The notes beneath the pieces are model-generated. The model was not told the DNA's origin. It was given only the letters and a program-made list of their open reading frames with translations, and searched no databases. A program made the translations under genes and the position numbers. This document shows, piece by piece, positions 1 through 7,735 of a stretch of 64,000 nucleotides of DNA. Positions within the stretch are counted from its first letter, which is position 1. Each line of letters opens with the position of its first letter. Source of the DNA: Clostridium sp. OF03-18AA (GTDB lineage: Bacteria > Bacillota > Clostridia > Lachnospirales > Lachnospiraceae); contig NZ_QUEP01000016.1 of NCBI RefSeq assembly GCF_003478035.1, positions 7,742 through 71,741 of the forward strand, in the 5' to 3' direction.

Positions 1-39
1 TAACAAGGGGAAACTCGCGAAGCGTGTTTTCACTTGTTA
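1..39. repeat. hairpin at window edge
   Basis: The first 39 bases form an inverted repeat: TAACAAG at 1-7 pairs with CTTGTTA at 33-39, with an inner GAAAC/GTTTTC stem and a GAA apex. It may be a 3' end structure of an upstream transcript or a dispersed palindrome. Bases 40-170 contain only a short CGGT/ACCG stem followed by a T tract near 110-117, possibly a terminator of an upstream gene. No gene is seen there. Confidence 0.4.
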
Positions 40-176
40 CCGGAACGTTCGATGAGATTTCCCGATAGGCAGACAGCTGCTCTCGGTCAAACTACCGATG
101 CGCCCGTTTTTTTGCCGCATTGTTTTAAATTTAACGAGAGGTACTGAAAAAAGTGCAAAAATTGGAGAATATAGTC

Positions 177-205
177 TTGTATCCAGTATTTAGCTGCGAT
201 ATAAT
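177..205 (+). promoter_or_regulatory. promoter of pta
   Basis: TTGTAT (177-182), a 17-base spacer and TATAAT (200-205) form a sigma-A-type promoter 45 bases upstream of the pta start codon. Confidence 0.7.
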
Positions 206-249
206 AAAAATACGTATGAAAACCCATATTGAGGAAGGAGTCAATCATC

Positions 250-1251
250 ATGGCATTTATTGATCTTATGAAAGAAAAGGCAAAACAGGATGTAATGACA
301 ATCATCCTGCCGGAGAGCAACGATAAGAGAACTCTTATTGCTGCAGCACAGGTATTAAAGGAGAAGACCGCTGACCTGATCATGATCGGAAAAGAGGAGA
401 AGATCATGGATGGTGCTCACTGGCTGGAAGTTGACCTTACTGGCCTTAAGGTCGTAGATCCGGATACTGATCCGAAGTTTGACCACTACGCAGAGACCCT
501 GTTCAAATTAAGAGAGAAAAAGGGTATGACTCTCGAGAAAGCACAGGAGATCTTAAAGACAGATTACATCACATACGGCGTTATGATGGTAAAAGAAAAA
601 GACGCTGACGGACTTGTTGCAGGTGCTTGCCACGCAACAGCTGATACATTAAGACCGGCTCTTCAGATCTTAAAGACAGCTCCGGGAACAGAGCTTGTAT
701 CCGGTTTCTTCATCATGGACGTTCCGAACTGCGAGTACGGTGCAAACGGCACATTCTTATTCGCTGACTGTGGTTTAAACCAGGATCCGACATCTGCAGA
801 GCTCGCTGCAATCGCTGACAGCTCCGCTAAGAGCTTCCGTGCACTTGTTGGTGAGAAGCCGATCGTAGCTATGCTTTCCCACTCCACAAAGGGCAGCGCA
901 AAGCACGCTCTTGTAGACAAGGTTGTAGAGGCTACAAAGATCGCAAACGAGAAGTACCCGCAGCTTGACCTTGACGGCGAGTTACAGCTCGATGCAGCGA
1001 TTGTTCCGTCCGTAGCAAAAGCAAAAGCAAAAGGAAGCGAAGTTGCAGGTCATGCTAACGTTCTTATCTTCCCGAACCTTGACTGCGGCAACATCGGTTA
1101 CAAGCTGGTTCAGAGACTTGCTAAAGCAGAAGCTTACGGCCCGATGCTCCAGGGTATCGCAAGACCGGTCAACGACCTTTCCCGTGGATGCTCCGCTGAG
1201 GATATCGTTGGTGTAGTAGCTCTTACAGCTGTACAGGCTCAGATGGCTTAA
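250..1251 (+). CDS. pta: phosphate acetyltransferase
   Basis: Interconverts acetyl-CoA and acetyl phosphate in the cytoplasm, the first step of fermentative acetate and ATP formation with AckA. The 333-residue protein is the short clostridial form without the extra N-terminal domain. Family hallmarks are ITYGVMMVKEKDADGLVAGA in the middle and a C-terminal GCSAEDIVGVVALTAVQAQ. The ATG at 250 is chosen because AGGAAGGAG lies 9 bases upstream; an in-frame TTG at 229 is upstream of that site. Spelling such as ccg and aag codons suggests strong expression. ackA follows 150 bp downstream, so the two form one functional unit. Confidence 0.95.
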   Translation: MAFIDLMKEKAKQDVMTIILPESNDKRTLIAAAQVLKEKTADLIMIGKEEKIMDGAHWLEVDLTGLKVVDPDTDPKFDHYAETLFKLREKKGMTLEKAQEILKTDYITYGVMMVKEKDADGLVAGACHATADTLRPALQILKTAPGTELVSGFFIMDVPNCEYGANGTFLFADCGLNQDPTSAELAAIADSSAKSFRALVGEKPIVAMLSHSTKGSAKHALVDKVVEATKIANEKYPQLDLDGELQLDAAIVPSVAKAKAKGSEVAGHANVLIFPNLDCGNIGYKLVQRLAKAEAYGPMLQGIARPVNDLSRGCSAEDIVGVVALTAVQAQMA

Positions 1252-1274
1252 TCTATAATTACTTAACAACAATG

Positions 1275-1319
1275 GGGAACGACGCAAAATCGATCAAGAG
1301 GAAACGGCGTTCCCTTTTT
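1275..1319 (+). terminator. hairpin with T tract between pta and ackA
   Basis: GGGAACG (1275-1281) pairs with CGTTCCC (1308-1314) and is followed by TTTTT. It may partially terminate pta transcripts and set a pta:ackA ratio; no strong separate ackA promoter was recognised in the 85 bases that follow. Confidence 0.6.
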
Positions 1320-1403
1320 GGCAACAACTGTAATATCCAGTCTTCGTTCCGGAGACCGGAAGACACAGATTCTATTTTATAATCACAAGGAGTTTTATCT
1401 GTC

Positions 1404-2597
1404 ATGAATATTTTAGTTATCAACTGCGGAAGCTCTTCCTTAAAGTACCAGTTAATCAACTCTGATACAGAGGCAGTTCTTGCAAAAGGTCTCTGCGAGA
1501 GAATTGGTATCGAAGGAAGCCAGATCACATACCAGCCGGCAGGCGGAGAGAAGGAAGTTACCGTTTCCCCGATGCCGACACACACACAGGCGATCCAGAT
1601 GGTATTAGACGCTCTCACAAACAAGAAGAGCGGCGTTATCGCAAGCCTTGCAGAGGTTGGTGCTGTTGGTCACCGTGTCGTACACGGCGGTGAGAAGTTC
1701 ACTTCTTCCACAGTGATCACAGATGAGGCTATGAAAGCAATCGAAGAGTGCAACGATCTTGCACCGCTTCACAACCCGGCAAACCTGATCGGTATCCGCG
1801 CTTGCCAGGAGCTTATGCCGAACGTACCGATGGTAGCTGTATTCGATACTGCATTCCATCAGACAATGCCGGAGGAGGCTTACCTTTACGGCCTTCCGTA
1901 CGAGTACTACGAGAAGTACAAAGTAAGAAGATATGGCTTCCACGGAACTTCCCACAGCTTCGTATCCAAGAGAGCTGCTGAGGTTGCTGGAAAACCGTAC
2001 GAGGATTTAAAGATCATCGTTTGCCATCTTGGAAACGGCGCAAGCCTTTCCGCTGTAAAGAACGGCAAATCCGTAGATACAAGCATGGGTCTTACACCGC
2101 TTGAGGGCCTTATCATGGGAACACGTTCCGGTGATATGGATCCGGCTATCATGGAATTCATCGCTAAGAAAGAGAACCTTGACATCGCAGGCGTTATGAA
2201 CGTTCTGAACAAGAAGTCTGGTGTTCTTGGCCTTTCCGGCGTATCCAGCGACTTCCGTGACATTGAGGAAGCAGCTGAGGCTGGCAACGACCGCGCAGCG
2301 AAAGCTCTTGCAGCTTACAACTACCGCGTTGTTAAGTACATCGGTGCTTACACAGCAGCCATGGACGGCGTAGATGTGATCGCATTCACAGCAGGTCTTG
2401 GCGAGAACGGCAAGTCCATGAGAAAAGCTGTTTGCGAGCATTTATCCTACCTCGGAATCAAGATCGACGACGAGGCTAACAGCGTAAGAGGAAAAGATAT
2501 CGTGATCTCCACACCGGATTCCAAGGTTAAGGTTATGGTTATCCCGACAAATGAGGAGCTTGCGATCGCAAGAGAGACTCTGGCTCTCGTAAAATAA
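1404..2597 (+). CDS. ackA: acetate kinase
   Basis: Converts acetyl phosphate and ADP to acetate and ATP. The 397-residue length is usual. The N-terminal phosphate-binding [42 protein letters not shown] and the GLGENG segment near the C-terminus are all present, as expected for the ASKHA fold. The ATG at 1404 follows AAGGAG (1388-1393). It sits directly after pta, the common order in fermentative Firmicutes. Confidence 0.97.
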   Translation: MNILVINCGSSSLKYQLINSDTEAVLAKGLCERIGIEGSQITYQPAGGEKEVTVSPMPTHTQAIQMVLDALTNKKSGVIASLAEVGAVGHRVVHGGEKFTSSTVITDEAMKAIEECNDLAPLHNPANLIGIRACQELMPNVPMVAVFDTAFHQTMPEEAYLYGLPYEYYEKYKVRRYGFHGTSHSFVSKRAAEVAGKPYEDLKIIVCHLGNGASLSAVKNGKSVDTSMGLTPLEGLIMGTRSGDMDPAIMEFIAKKENLDIAGVMNVLNKKSGVLGLSGVSSDFRDIEEAAEAGNDRAAKALAAYNYRVVKYIGAYTAAMDGVDVIAFTAGLGENGKSMRKAVCEHLSYLGIKIDDEANSVRGKDIVISTPDSKVKVMVIPTNEELAIARETLALVK

Positions 2598-2612
2598 TTT
2601 TGGGCAGTTTGT

Positions 2613-2632
2613 CCGTGCAGATATCTGCACGG
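2613..2632. repeat. perfect 20-bp palindrome after ackA
   Basis: CCGTGCAGAT followed immediately by its reverse complement ATCTGCACGG, 16 bases after the ackA stop. There is no T tract, so it is either a weak 3' end structure or a protein site. Confidence 0.45.
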
Positions 2633-2668
2633 TGAACCGATTAGCAATGACGCTGACCCGTTCAGAAC

Positions 2669-2828
2669 CCTGTGAGAGCAGGAGATGAGCGGGTTGGCTT
2701 CTGTGCTGTCTGGAGGTTTTAACGGCCTCAGGACGGCTTTGGAGCCCTCACGACATACGCTGGGGTTCTCACAGGTACGAAAATATTTCGCCCCTGGTGC
2801 TCTTAATGCGCGCTCTGGCGCGGTTAAG
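2669..2828 (+). ncRNA. structured intergenic RNA candidate
   Basis: The 372-bp gap between ackA and yceD is unusually structured. CCTGTGAGA (2669-2677) pairs with TCTCACAGG (2767-2775). Inside it, GGCTTC pairs with GGAGCC and GCTGTCTGGAGG pairs almost fully with CCTCAGGACGGC, giving an irregular rod of about 107 nt. A second hairpin, CTTAATGCGC with GCGCGGTTAAG, spans 2802-2828. The yceD promoter lies beyond this, so the structure is not the yceD leader. I recognise no known RNA family (not SRP, RNase P or tmRNA). It could be a stand-alone small RNA or the processed 3' region of ackA. Confidence 0.35.
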
Positions 2829-2911
2829 AATTTGTCACAAGAACATGTTTTGAATGGGGAAATGCATGAAAAACAGAGCTTTTAAGATTTAATATTTTAT
2901 TAGAAAAATTG

Positions 2912-2940
2912 TTGACAAATTGTTCCTGTTAATATATAAT
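2912..2940 (+). promoter_or_regulatory. promoter of yceD-rpmF
   Basis: Consensus TTGACA (2912-2917), 17-base spacer, TATAAT (2935-2940), about 30 bases before the yceD start. This is one of the strongest promoters in the window, fitting a ribosomal protein operon. Confidence 0.85.
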
Positions 2941-2969
2941 ATCTTAGTGCGTATTAGGAGAAACGTAAT

Positions 2970-3497
2970 ATGCTGATTAATTTATCTGAAGTTTTTACTC
3001 TGGAAGGCAAAGAGAAAACGTGGGAAGTACCGTTTGAGGCGAAAGCTTATAAGGGAACCCGTGTTGAGTATCCGGTGGTCTCTGCGAACCCGGTAAAGAT
3101 CACTGTAAAAAACCTTGGAAACAGACATTTAAGTCTTACGGGAAATACTTCCGTGACTCTTGCGATTCCCTGCTCAAGATGCCTGGAACCGGTGAATTAC
3201 ACCACAGACATCGAGTTCGATCAGGAGATCGATATGAATGCTTCCGATGAGGACAGAGTGAAGGACTTGGATGAACAATCTTATTTATCTGGTTATAATC
3301 TGGATGCCGATATGCTGGTTTGCAACGAATTATCGTTGTACCTGCCTATGAAGATCCTCTGCAAGGATGATTGCAAAGGGATCTGCAGCAAATGTGGAGC
3401 AAATCTCAACAAGGGAGATTGCGGCTGTGATACATGGGTTCCTGACCCGCGGATGGCAGCCATCCAGGATATTTTCAAACAGTTTAAGGAGGTGTAA
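2970..3497 (+). CDS. yceD: YceD/DUF177 family protein
   Basis: A 175-residue member of the DUF177 family, whose members are encoded next to rpmF and are needed for 23S rRNA accumulation in E. coli and plants. It shows the conserved CSRCLEPV at about 69-76 and a Cys-rich C-terminal part (CKDDC, CSKCG, GDCGCD), consistent with metal binding. It starts 30 bases after a consensus promoter and ends 2 bases before rpmF, so the two are co-transcribed and translationally linked. Confidence 0.85.
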   Translation: MLINLSEVFTLEGKEKTWEVPFEAKAYKGTRVEYPVVSANPVKITVKNLGNRHLSLTGNTSVTLAIPCSRCLEPVNYTTDIEFDQEIDMNASDEDRVKDLDEQSYLSGYNLDADMLVCNELSLYLPMKILCKDDCKGICSKCGANLNKGDCGCDTWVPDPRMAAIQDIFKQFKEV

Positions 3498-3499
3498 CC

Positions 3500-3682
3500 A
3501 TGTCTATCTGTCCTAAGAATAAATCTTCCAAAGCGAGAAGAGACAGCCGCAGAGCGAACTGGAAAATGTCCGCTATGAACTTAGTAAAGTGCAGCAAGTG
3601 CGGTGCTTTAATGATGCCTCATAGAGTATGCAAGGCATGCGGCAGCTACAACAAGCGTGAAATCGTTAAAGTTGAAGACTAA
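3500..3682 (+). CDS. rpmF: 50S ribosomal protein L32
   Basis: 60-residue ribosomal protein of the large subunit. It keeps the N-terminal PKNKSSKARRDSRRANWKM basic segment and the four-cysteine zinc ribbon CSKCG...CKACG. AAGGAGGTG lies 6 bases upstream of the ATG, overlapping the end of yceD. It is followed by a strong terminator. Confidence 0.97.
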   Translation: MSICPKNKSSKARRDSRRANWKMSAMNLVKCSKCGALMMPHRVCKACGSYNKREIVKVED

Positions 3683-3696
3683 TTAAGAATTATGAG

Positions 3697-3728
3697 ATCC
3701 TCCGGCGGCTTTCCCCGGGGGATTTTTT
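3697..3728 (+). terminator. terminator of yceD-rpmF
   Basis: ATCCTCCGG pairs with CCGGGGGAT and is followed by six Ts, 14 bases after the rpmF stop. Confidence 0.85.
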
Positions 3729-3740
3729 CGTCTACAACAA

Positions 3741-3776
3741 GAAGTCAGATACTGCGGTGTCTGGCTTCTTTCTTTT
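3741..3776 (+). terminator. second hairpin after rpmF
   Basis: GAAGTCAGA pairs with TCTGGCTTC (one wobble) followed by TTTCTTTT. It may be a backup terminator. Confidence 0.55.
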
Positions 3777-3801
3777 GAAACGCAAATGCGTATTGATGTC
3801 A

Positions 3802-3839
3802 AGGATGTCGATGGCGTAAAAACCACAAATCGACATCCT
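3802..3839. repeat. 11-bp inverted repeat upstream of creatininase gene
   Basis: AGGATGTCGAT (3802-3812) and its exact reverse complement ATCGACATCCT (3829-3839) are separated by 16 bases, 49 bases before the -35 box of the next gene. It could be an operator for an unknown regulator or a remnant of a mobile element. Confidence 0.5.
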
Positions 3840-3887
3840 AAATTTATGATTCATATTCTGCTAAACCATTGTTGGCGATTGAAAATA

Positions 3888-3916
3888 TTGACAATCCTAT
3901 TAGCATAGACTATACT
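3888..3916 (+). promoter_or_regulatory. promoter of creatininase-family gene
   Basis: TTGACA (3888-3893), 17-base spacer, TATACT (3911-3916). The resulting 5' leader is about 115 nt and AT-rich, with no recognised structure. Confidence 0.75.
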
Positions 3917-4040
3917 TGTTTTATAAAGAAATACTCGGAAATCCAAAAAGTGTCAGACAATAAAGCAAATACTAAAGAGGAACAGTAGATTATTAACAGT
4001 TAATATAAATTATAAAATCATATATGAAAGGAAAGAAACT

Positions 4041-4802
4041 ATGAGACTCGAAAATTTGACTTGGCCGAAAGCTCAGGAATATTTTGAAAAAAATGATATG
4101 GTACTTGTTTCTATCGGCAGTATTGAGTGTCACGGCCGTCACATGCCGCTTGGAACCGATACACTGATTCCGGAGCACTTGTTGGAGAAAATTGAGAAGA
4201 AGAGTGATGTTTTGATTGCTCCCACCATTCCATATGGTTCCTGCCCCAATTTTGCTCCGTATCCTGGTACAATTGATATTGACGACGAGGTGCTCTATCA
4301 GTTTTGCCGTCAGGTTTTCCTGAGTCTGTATCGTCACGGCGCAAGAAAATTCGTTTTCCTGAACGGACATGGCGGAAACATCAAGATGATTCAGCGCCTT
4401 GGCATGGAATTCGAGGATAAGGGCTGTCTGGTTGCTATGCTTAACTGGTGGCTGATGGCATGGGATATGAACCCGGCGTGGAAAGGCGGGCACGGCGGTG
4501 GTGAGGAAACAGCTGCGATTCTTGGAATTGACCCGTCTTTAGTTGATAAGAGTGAGATAGGTGGTGAGCTTCAGTTTAAGCACCTGTCTGATAATCTGAA
4601 GACAACCGGTTTCCGTTCTGTTGAGTATAAGGGAGTTACCGTTGAGATCCTCCGCAAAACTCCACATGTTACCGACAGCGGCTGGATCGGACCGGATCAT
4701 CCGAGTACCGCTACAGAAGAGTGGGGAAAGGAAATGCTCGAGACCACAGCAAACTATATTGTTGATTTCATGGAAGAGTTCAAGAAAGTTAAGCTTTCAT
4801 AA
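4041..4802 (+). CDS. creatininase-family amidohydrolase
   Basis: A 253-residue protein of the creatininase/MftE metal-dependent hydrolase family. The metal-site motif SIGSIECHGRHMPLGTDT (about 29-46), FLNGHGGN and HGGGEETA are intact. Members cleave creatinine, formamidopyrimidine-type intermediates or small modified peptides; the substrate cannot be told from sequence. It is monocistronic, with its own promoter and a shared bidirectional terminator, and no radical SAM or peptide precursor neighbours. It therefore more likely acts on a small cyclic amide than in a mycofactocin-like pathway. Confidence 0.85.
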   Translation: MRLENLTWPKAQEYFEKNDMVLVSIGSIECHGRHMPLGTDTLIPEHLLEKIEKKSDVLIAPTIPYGSCPNFAPYPGTIDIDDEVLYQFCRQVFLSLYRHGARKFVFLNGHGGNIKMIQRLGMEFEDKGCLVAMLNWWLMAWDMNPAWKGGHGGGEETAAILGIDPSLVDKSEIGGELQFKHLSDNLKTTGFRSVEYKGVTVEILRKTPHVTDSGWIGPDHPSTATEEWGKEMLETTANYIVDFMEEFKKVKLS

Positions 4803-4890
4803 AGAAGTGTCAGAACGGATAAGAAAGTGACGCTGGAAATGATTGCAGCAATTTTAAATGCAAATGTCACATGGTAAAATATGATACGAA

Positions 4891-4930
4891 AAGACCGCCG
4901 GCCCAGATTTCTCTGGTAACCGGCGGTCTT
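4891..4930. terminator. bidirectional terminator between convergent genes
   Basis: AAGACCGCCGG (4891-4901) pairs with CCGGCGGTCTT (4920-4930), with A and T tracts outside, so it can end both the creatininase gene and glnA. Confidence 0.85.
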
Positions 4931-4947
4931 CCCTATGAGCAAAACAA

Positions 4948-7047
4948 TTAAATGTAGAAGAGCAATGCATCGTATGTCGGATACGGGAGATAATCCTCCG
5001 GGATCAGGACTTCCGCATCGTTGACAACCAGACGGATCTTTTCCATTTCGGTAAGAATCGTATCGTGGTAGTAGGTACCGGCCTTTAAGTAGTCATCCAT
5101 ACCTTCGGCGGTACCGATCATATCCTTTAAGGTATCGAGCTCATCAGAGATCACATCTGCGAGCCCGGAGAGCTTTGTGATCAGCTTTTCTTCGGCCTTT
5201 GTTGTAATGCCGGGAACGAGCTCTTTTTTAGAGCTTCCTGTGCATGCAAGGTCATTCACATAGGAGAACAGGGACGGAAGGAAGTCTTTCTGAACCATCT
5301 CCTCCATAGTCTTTGCCTCGATGTGGAGAGTCTTCACATAATCCTCAAGAAGAATCTCGTAACGGGAGAAGAGCTCCTCTTTTGTGAAGACTTCATGTTT
5401 TGTGAAAAGCTCAATGTTCTTCTCGTCTATGAAATGCGGAAGAGCTTCCGGTGTGGACTTAAAGTTCGGAAGTCCACGTTTCTCAGCCTCAGCCAGCCAC
5501 TCATCAGTGTAGCCGTTTCCATTGAAGATGATCCGCTCATGATCTGTGAAAGTATCCTTTAAAAGTTTGTGGATCGCCAAATCAAGCTCTGAGCCGGTAA
5601 GCCCATCTAAGACCTTGCAGAAGCCTGCGAGGGACTCGGCAACTGCTGTGTTTAAGATTACGTTCGGACCGGACAGAGAGAGGGAAGAGCCCGGCATACG
5701 GAACTCAAACTTATTTCCTGTGAAGGCGAACGGTGATGTACGGTTACGGTCCGTGTTGTCTTTTGTGAAGTGCGGGAGCACCTTCGGTCCGATGGACATC
5801 TGAACAGCGCCCTTTCCTTCAAAATATGTATCAGATTTAATGGAATCGACAACAGCCTCAAGTTCTTCTCCTAAGAACATGGATACAACAGCTGGCGGTG
5901 CCTCGTTTGCTCCGAGACGATGGTCGTTTCCGGCTGTGGCAACGGAGATCCTTAACAGATCGGCGTAATCATCAACAGCCTCAACAACAGCAGCTAAGAA
6001 CAGTAAGAACTGTGTGTTCTCAGCCGGTGTCTTTCCCGGATTTAACAGGTTTTCGCCGGAATCTGTGGAGAGTGCCCAGTTGTTGTGCTTACCGCTTCCG
6101 TTGATGCCTTCGAACGGCTTTTCATGGAGCAGGCACGCGAGACCATGGTGGTCAGCTACCTTCTTCATCATCTCCATGACGAGCTGGTTGTGGTCAACGG
6201 CAACATTGACGGTCTCAAATACCGGAGCAAGTTCATGCTGAGCAGGTGCAACCTCGTTGTGTTCTGTCTTTGCCGGGATTCCAAGCTTCCAGAGTTCTTC
6301 GTTTAATTCTTCCATGAAGGCTTCGACTCTCGGTTTGATGGAACCAAAGTAGTGGTCATCCATTTCCTGTCCCTTCGGAGCCGGAGCGCCGAATAAGGTA
6401 CGTCTGCAGAAGATCAGGTCTTTTCTTAAACGGTAGCACTCCTTGTCTACCAGAAAATATTCCTGCTCAGCGCCTACCGTAGTGTTGACGCGCTTGACAT
6501 CTGTTTTTCCTAAAATGTGGAGTAAGTGGGTAGCTTCTTTGCTGACGGCTTCCATGGAACGGAGCAGCGGAGTCTTTTTATCGAGTGCCTCGCCGCTGTA
6601 AGAACAAAAGGCAGTTGGGATACAGAGTGTATGTCCCTTGATGAATGCGAAAGAGGTAGGATCCCATGCGGTATATCCGCGGGCTTCGAAGGTGGCGCGT
6701 AAGCCGCCTGACGGGAAGCTGGAGGCGTCCGGCTCACCTTTTACAAGTTCTTTTCCGGAAAATTCCATGATCGCTTCGCCGACACCGGTCGGGGAGAGGA
6801 AACTGTCATGCTTTTCAGCTGTGATGCCTGTCATCGGCTGGAACCAGTGAGTGAAGTGGGTCGCACCGTGTTCGAGAGCCCATTCTTTCATTGCAACTGC
6901 AACAGAGTTCGCGATATCCAGCTCCAGATGGGAACCGCTGTTGATCGTTTTTGTAAGGGCTTTGTAGACATCCTTTGGGAGACGTGCTTTCATTTCGGAG
7001 TCGTTGAATACAAGACTGCCATACAGTTCAGGAATACTTTTGCTCAT
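4948..7047 (-). CDS. glnN: glutamine synthetase type III
   Basis: ATP-dependent synthesis of glutamine from glutamate and ammonia. The roughly 700-residue length, and motifs VGAEQEYFLVDKECYRLR, NGSGKHNNWALST and FRMPGSS, mark the large GSIII type common in Bacteroides and clostridia rather than the 440-residue GSI. The ATG at 7047 is chosen because GAAAGGAG lies just upstream; a TTG at 7065 is possible but is upstream of the ribosome site. It is monocistronic, read opposite to its neighbours, with a leader of roughly 200 nt. Confidence 0.95.
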   Translation of the reverse strand: MSKSIPELYGSLVFNDSEMKARLPKDVYKALTKTINSGSHLELDIANSVAVAMKEWALEHGATHFTHWFQPMTGITAEKHDSFLSPTGVGEAIMEFSGKELVKGEPDASSFPSGGLRATFEARGYTAWDPTSFAFIKGHTLCIPTAFCSYSGEALDKKTPLLRSMEAVSKEATHLLHILGKTDVKRVNTTVGAEQEYFLVDKECYRLRKDLIFCRRTLFGAPAPKGQEMDDHYFGSIKPRVEAFMEELNEELWKLGIPAKTEHNEVAPAQHELAPVFETVNVAVDHNQLVMEMMKKVADHHGLACLLHEKPFEGINGSGKHNNWALSTDSGENLLNPGKTPAENTQFLLFLAAVVEAVDDYADLLRISVATAGNDHRLGANEAPPAVVSMFLGEELEAVVDSIKSDTYFEGKGAVQMSIGPKVLPHFTKDNTDRNRTSPFAFTGNKFEFRMPGSSLSLSGPNVILNTAVAESLAGFCKVLDGLTGSELDLAIHKLLKDTFTDHERIIFNGNGYTDEWLAEAEKRGLPNFKSTPEALPHFIDEKNIELFTKHEVFTKEELFSRYEILLEDYVKTLHIEAKTMEEMVQKDFLPSLFSYVNDLACTGSSKKELVPGITTKAEEKLITKLSGLADVISDELDTLKDMIGTAEGMDDYLKAGTYYHDTILTEMEKIRLVVNDAEVLIPEDYLPYPTYDALLFYI

Positions 7048-7255
7048 AGATATTTCTCCTTTCAACTCCGCTGGGGAACCTCCTTGCTCCCTGTCTGCGG
7101 GAAATTATACAAAGTTTGCTGTCTGCTCCGGGGTATGGAACAGACAGTCATCATTTCGCGGATCCCAAATGGGGGTTTGTGGGGAAGATCCGTGAAATGC
7201 GAGAAGGGCGCCGGGGTGTATGTATCATGCACCCAAGCGCCCTTGCTCTTATGGT
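7048..7255 (-). promoter_or_regulatory. hairpin-rich 5' leader of glnN
   Basis: Three strong hairpins follow the promoter. H1 (7244-7204) is AAGGGCGC with GCGCCCTT plus an inner GGGTG/CACCC. H2 (7199-7152) is CATTTC-A-CGGATC with GATCCG-C-GAAATG. H3 (7147-7119) is CTGTCTG with CAGACAG. A further CAGACAG lies at 7097-7091, near the ribosome site, and could compete with the 3' arm of H3. None has a T tract, so this is not a simple attenuator. It may control translation or mRNA stability in response to nitrogen. I do not recognise a known riboswitch. Confidence 0.5.
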
Positions 7256-7260
7256 GGTAT

Positions 7261-7288
7261 AATATACTCATTTTCCAGGATTTGTCAA
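7261..7288 (-). promoter_or_regulatory. promoter of glnN
   Basis: On the minus strand TTGACA (7288-7283), a 16-base spacer and TATATT (7266-7261). An overlapping TATTAT with 18-base spacing is the alternative -10. Confidence 0.75.
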
Positions 7289-7471
7289 CACATTTTTTGG
7301 AAAATTTTTCTGATCACAGACAGCGTTCCTATTATTAAGTTTTTCTGCTTCACCATTCTGGCGCGATACCGGATGACGCCGCAAGACCCGGATAAAGAAG
7401 AAAGTGGTCCTGTGATTCCGGATAAAAAACTTTTGAAAACTGTAAAAAAACTACTTTACAAATTCGAAAAA

Positions 7472-7499
7472 ATGGAATATAGTAGTTCCATATTTTTTT
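7472..7499. terminator. small hairpin with T tract upstream of pyrG
   Basis: ATGGAA (7472-7477) pairs with TTCCAT (7486-7491) and is followed by a run of Ts and preceded by As. It may terminate unknown transcription toward pyrG. The rest of 7289-7571 holds an ACGCAG/CTGCGT pair (7501-7538) and no gene. Confidence 0.4.
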
Positions 7500-7571
7500 A
7501 ACGCAGCAACAAAACCTATGAGCAATTATCCCTGCGTAAAAATGAGTTTCATATGATGTGATTGATTAGAC

Positions 7572-7609
7572 AAAGGTGTCAGAGTCTTAGTACTTCTGTC
7601 ACCTTTTTT
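7572..7609 (+). terminator. intrinsic terminator in the pyrG leader
   Basis: AAAGGTG-T-CAGA pairs with TCTG-T-CACCTTT and is followed by TTTTTT. It stands 127 bases before the pyrG start with no gene in between, so it is well placed to attenuate pyrG. The top can refold as CAGAGT / ACTTCTG around the hexaloop CTTAGT. Confidence 0.7.
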
Positions 7610-7668
7610 CATGCAATGTTGCATGAGCATGAAGCAGACAGTTTTCGCACATCATAGGAAAAGTTCCC

Positions 7669-7696
7669 GTAACTGTGAAAAATACTGAACAGTTAC
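7669..7696. repeat. dispersed palindrome GTAACTGT...ACAGTTAC
   Basis: GTAACTGT (7669-7676) and ACAGTTAC (7689-7696) flank GAAAAATACTGA. The same sequence, apart from its short centre, occurs in the opposite orientation at 29562-29588 as one end of a MITE-like element. Here it stands alone in the pyrG leader, 39 bases before the start codon. Confidence 0.7.
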
Positions 7697-7735
7697 AAGT
7701 TCCCCACATTCACAATATACATTTGGAGGTAAGGT

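Noticed and set aside
2685..2885. 66-codon plus-strand open frame between ackA and yceD
   Set aside because: No ribosome site, composition driven by the inverted repeats of the structured region, and no recognisable protein pattern.
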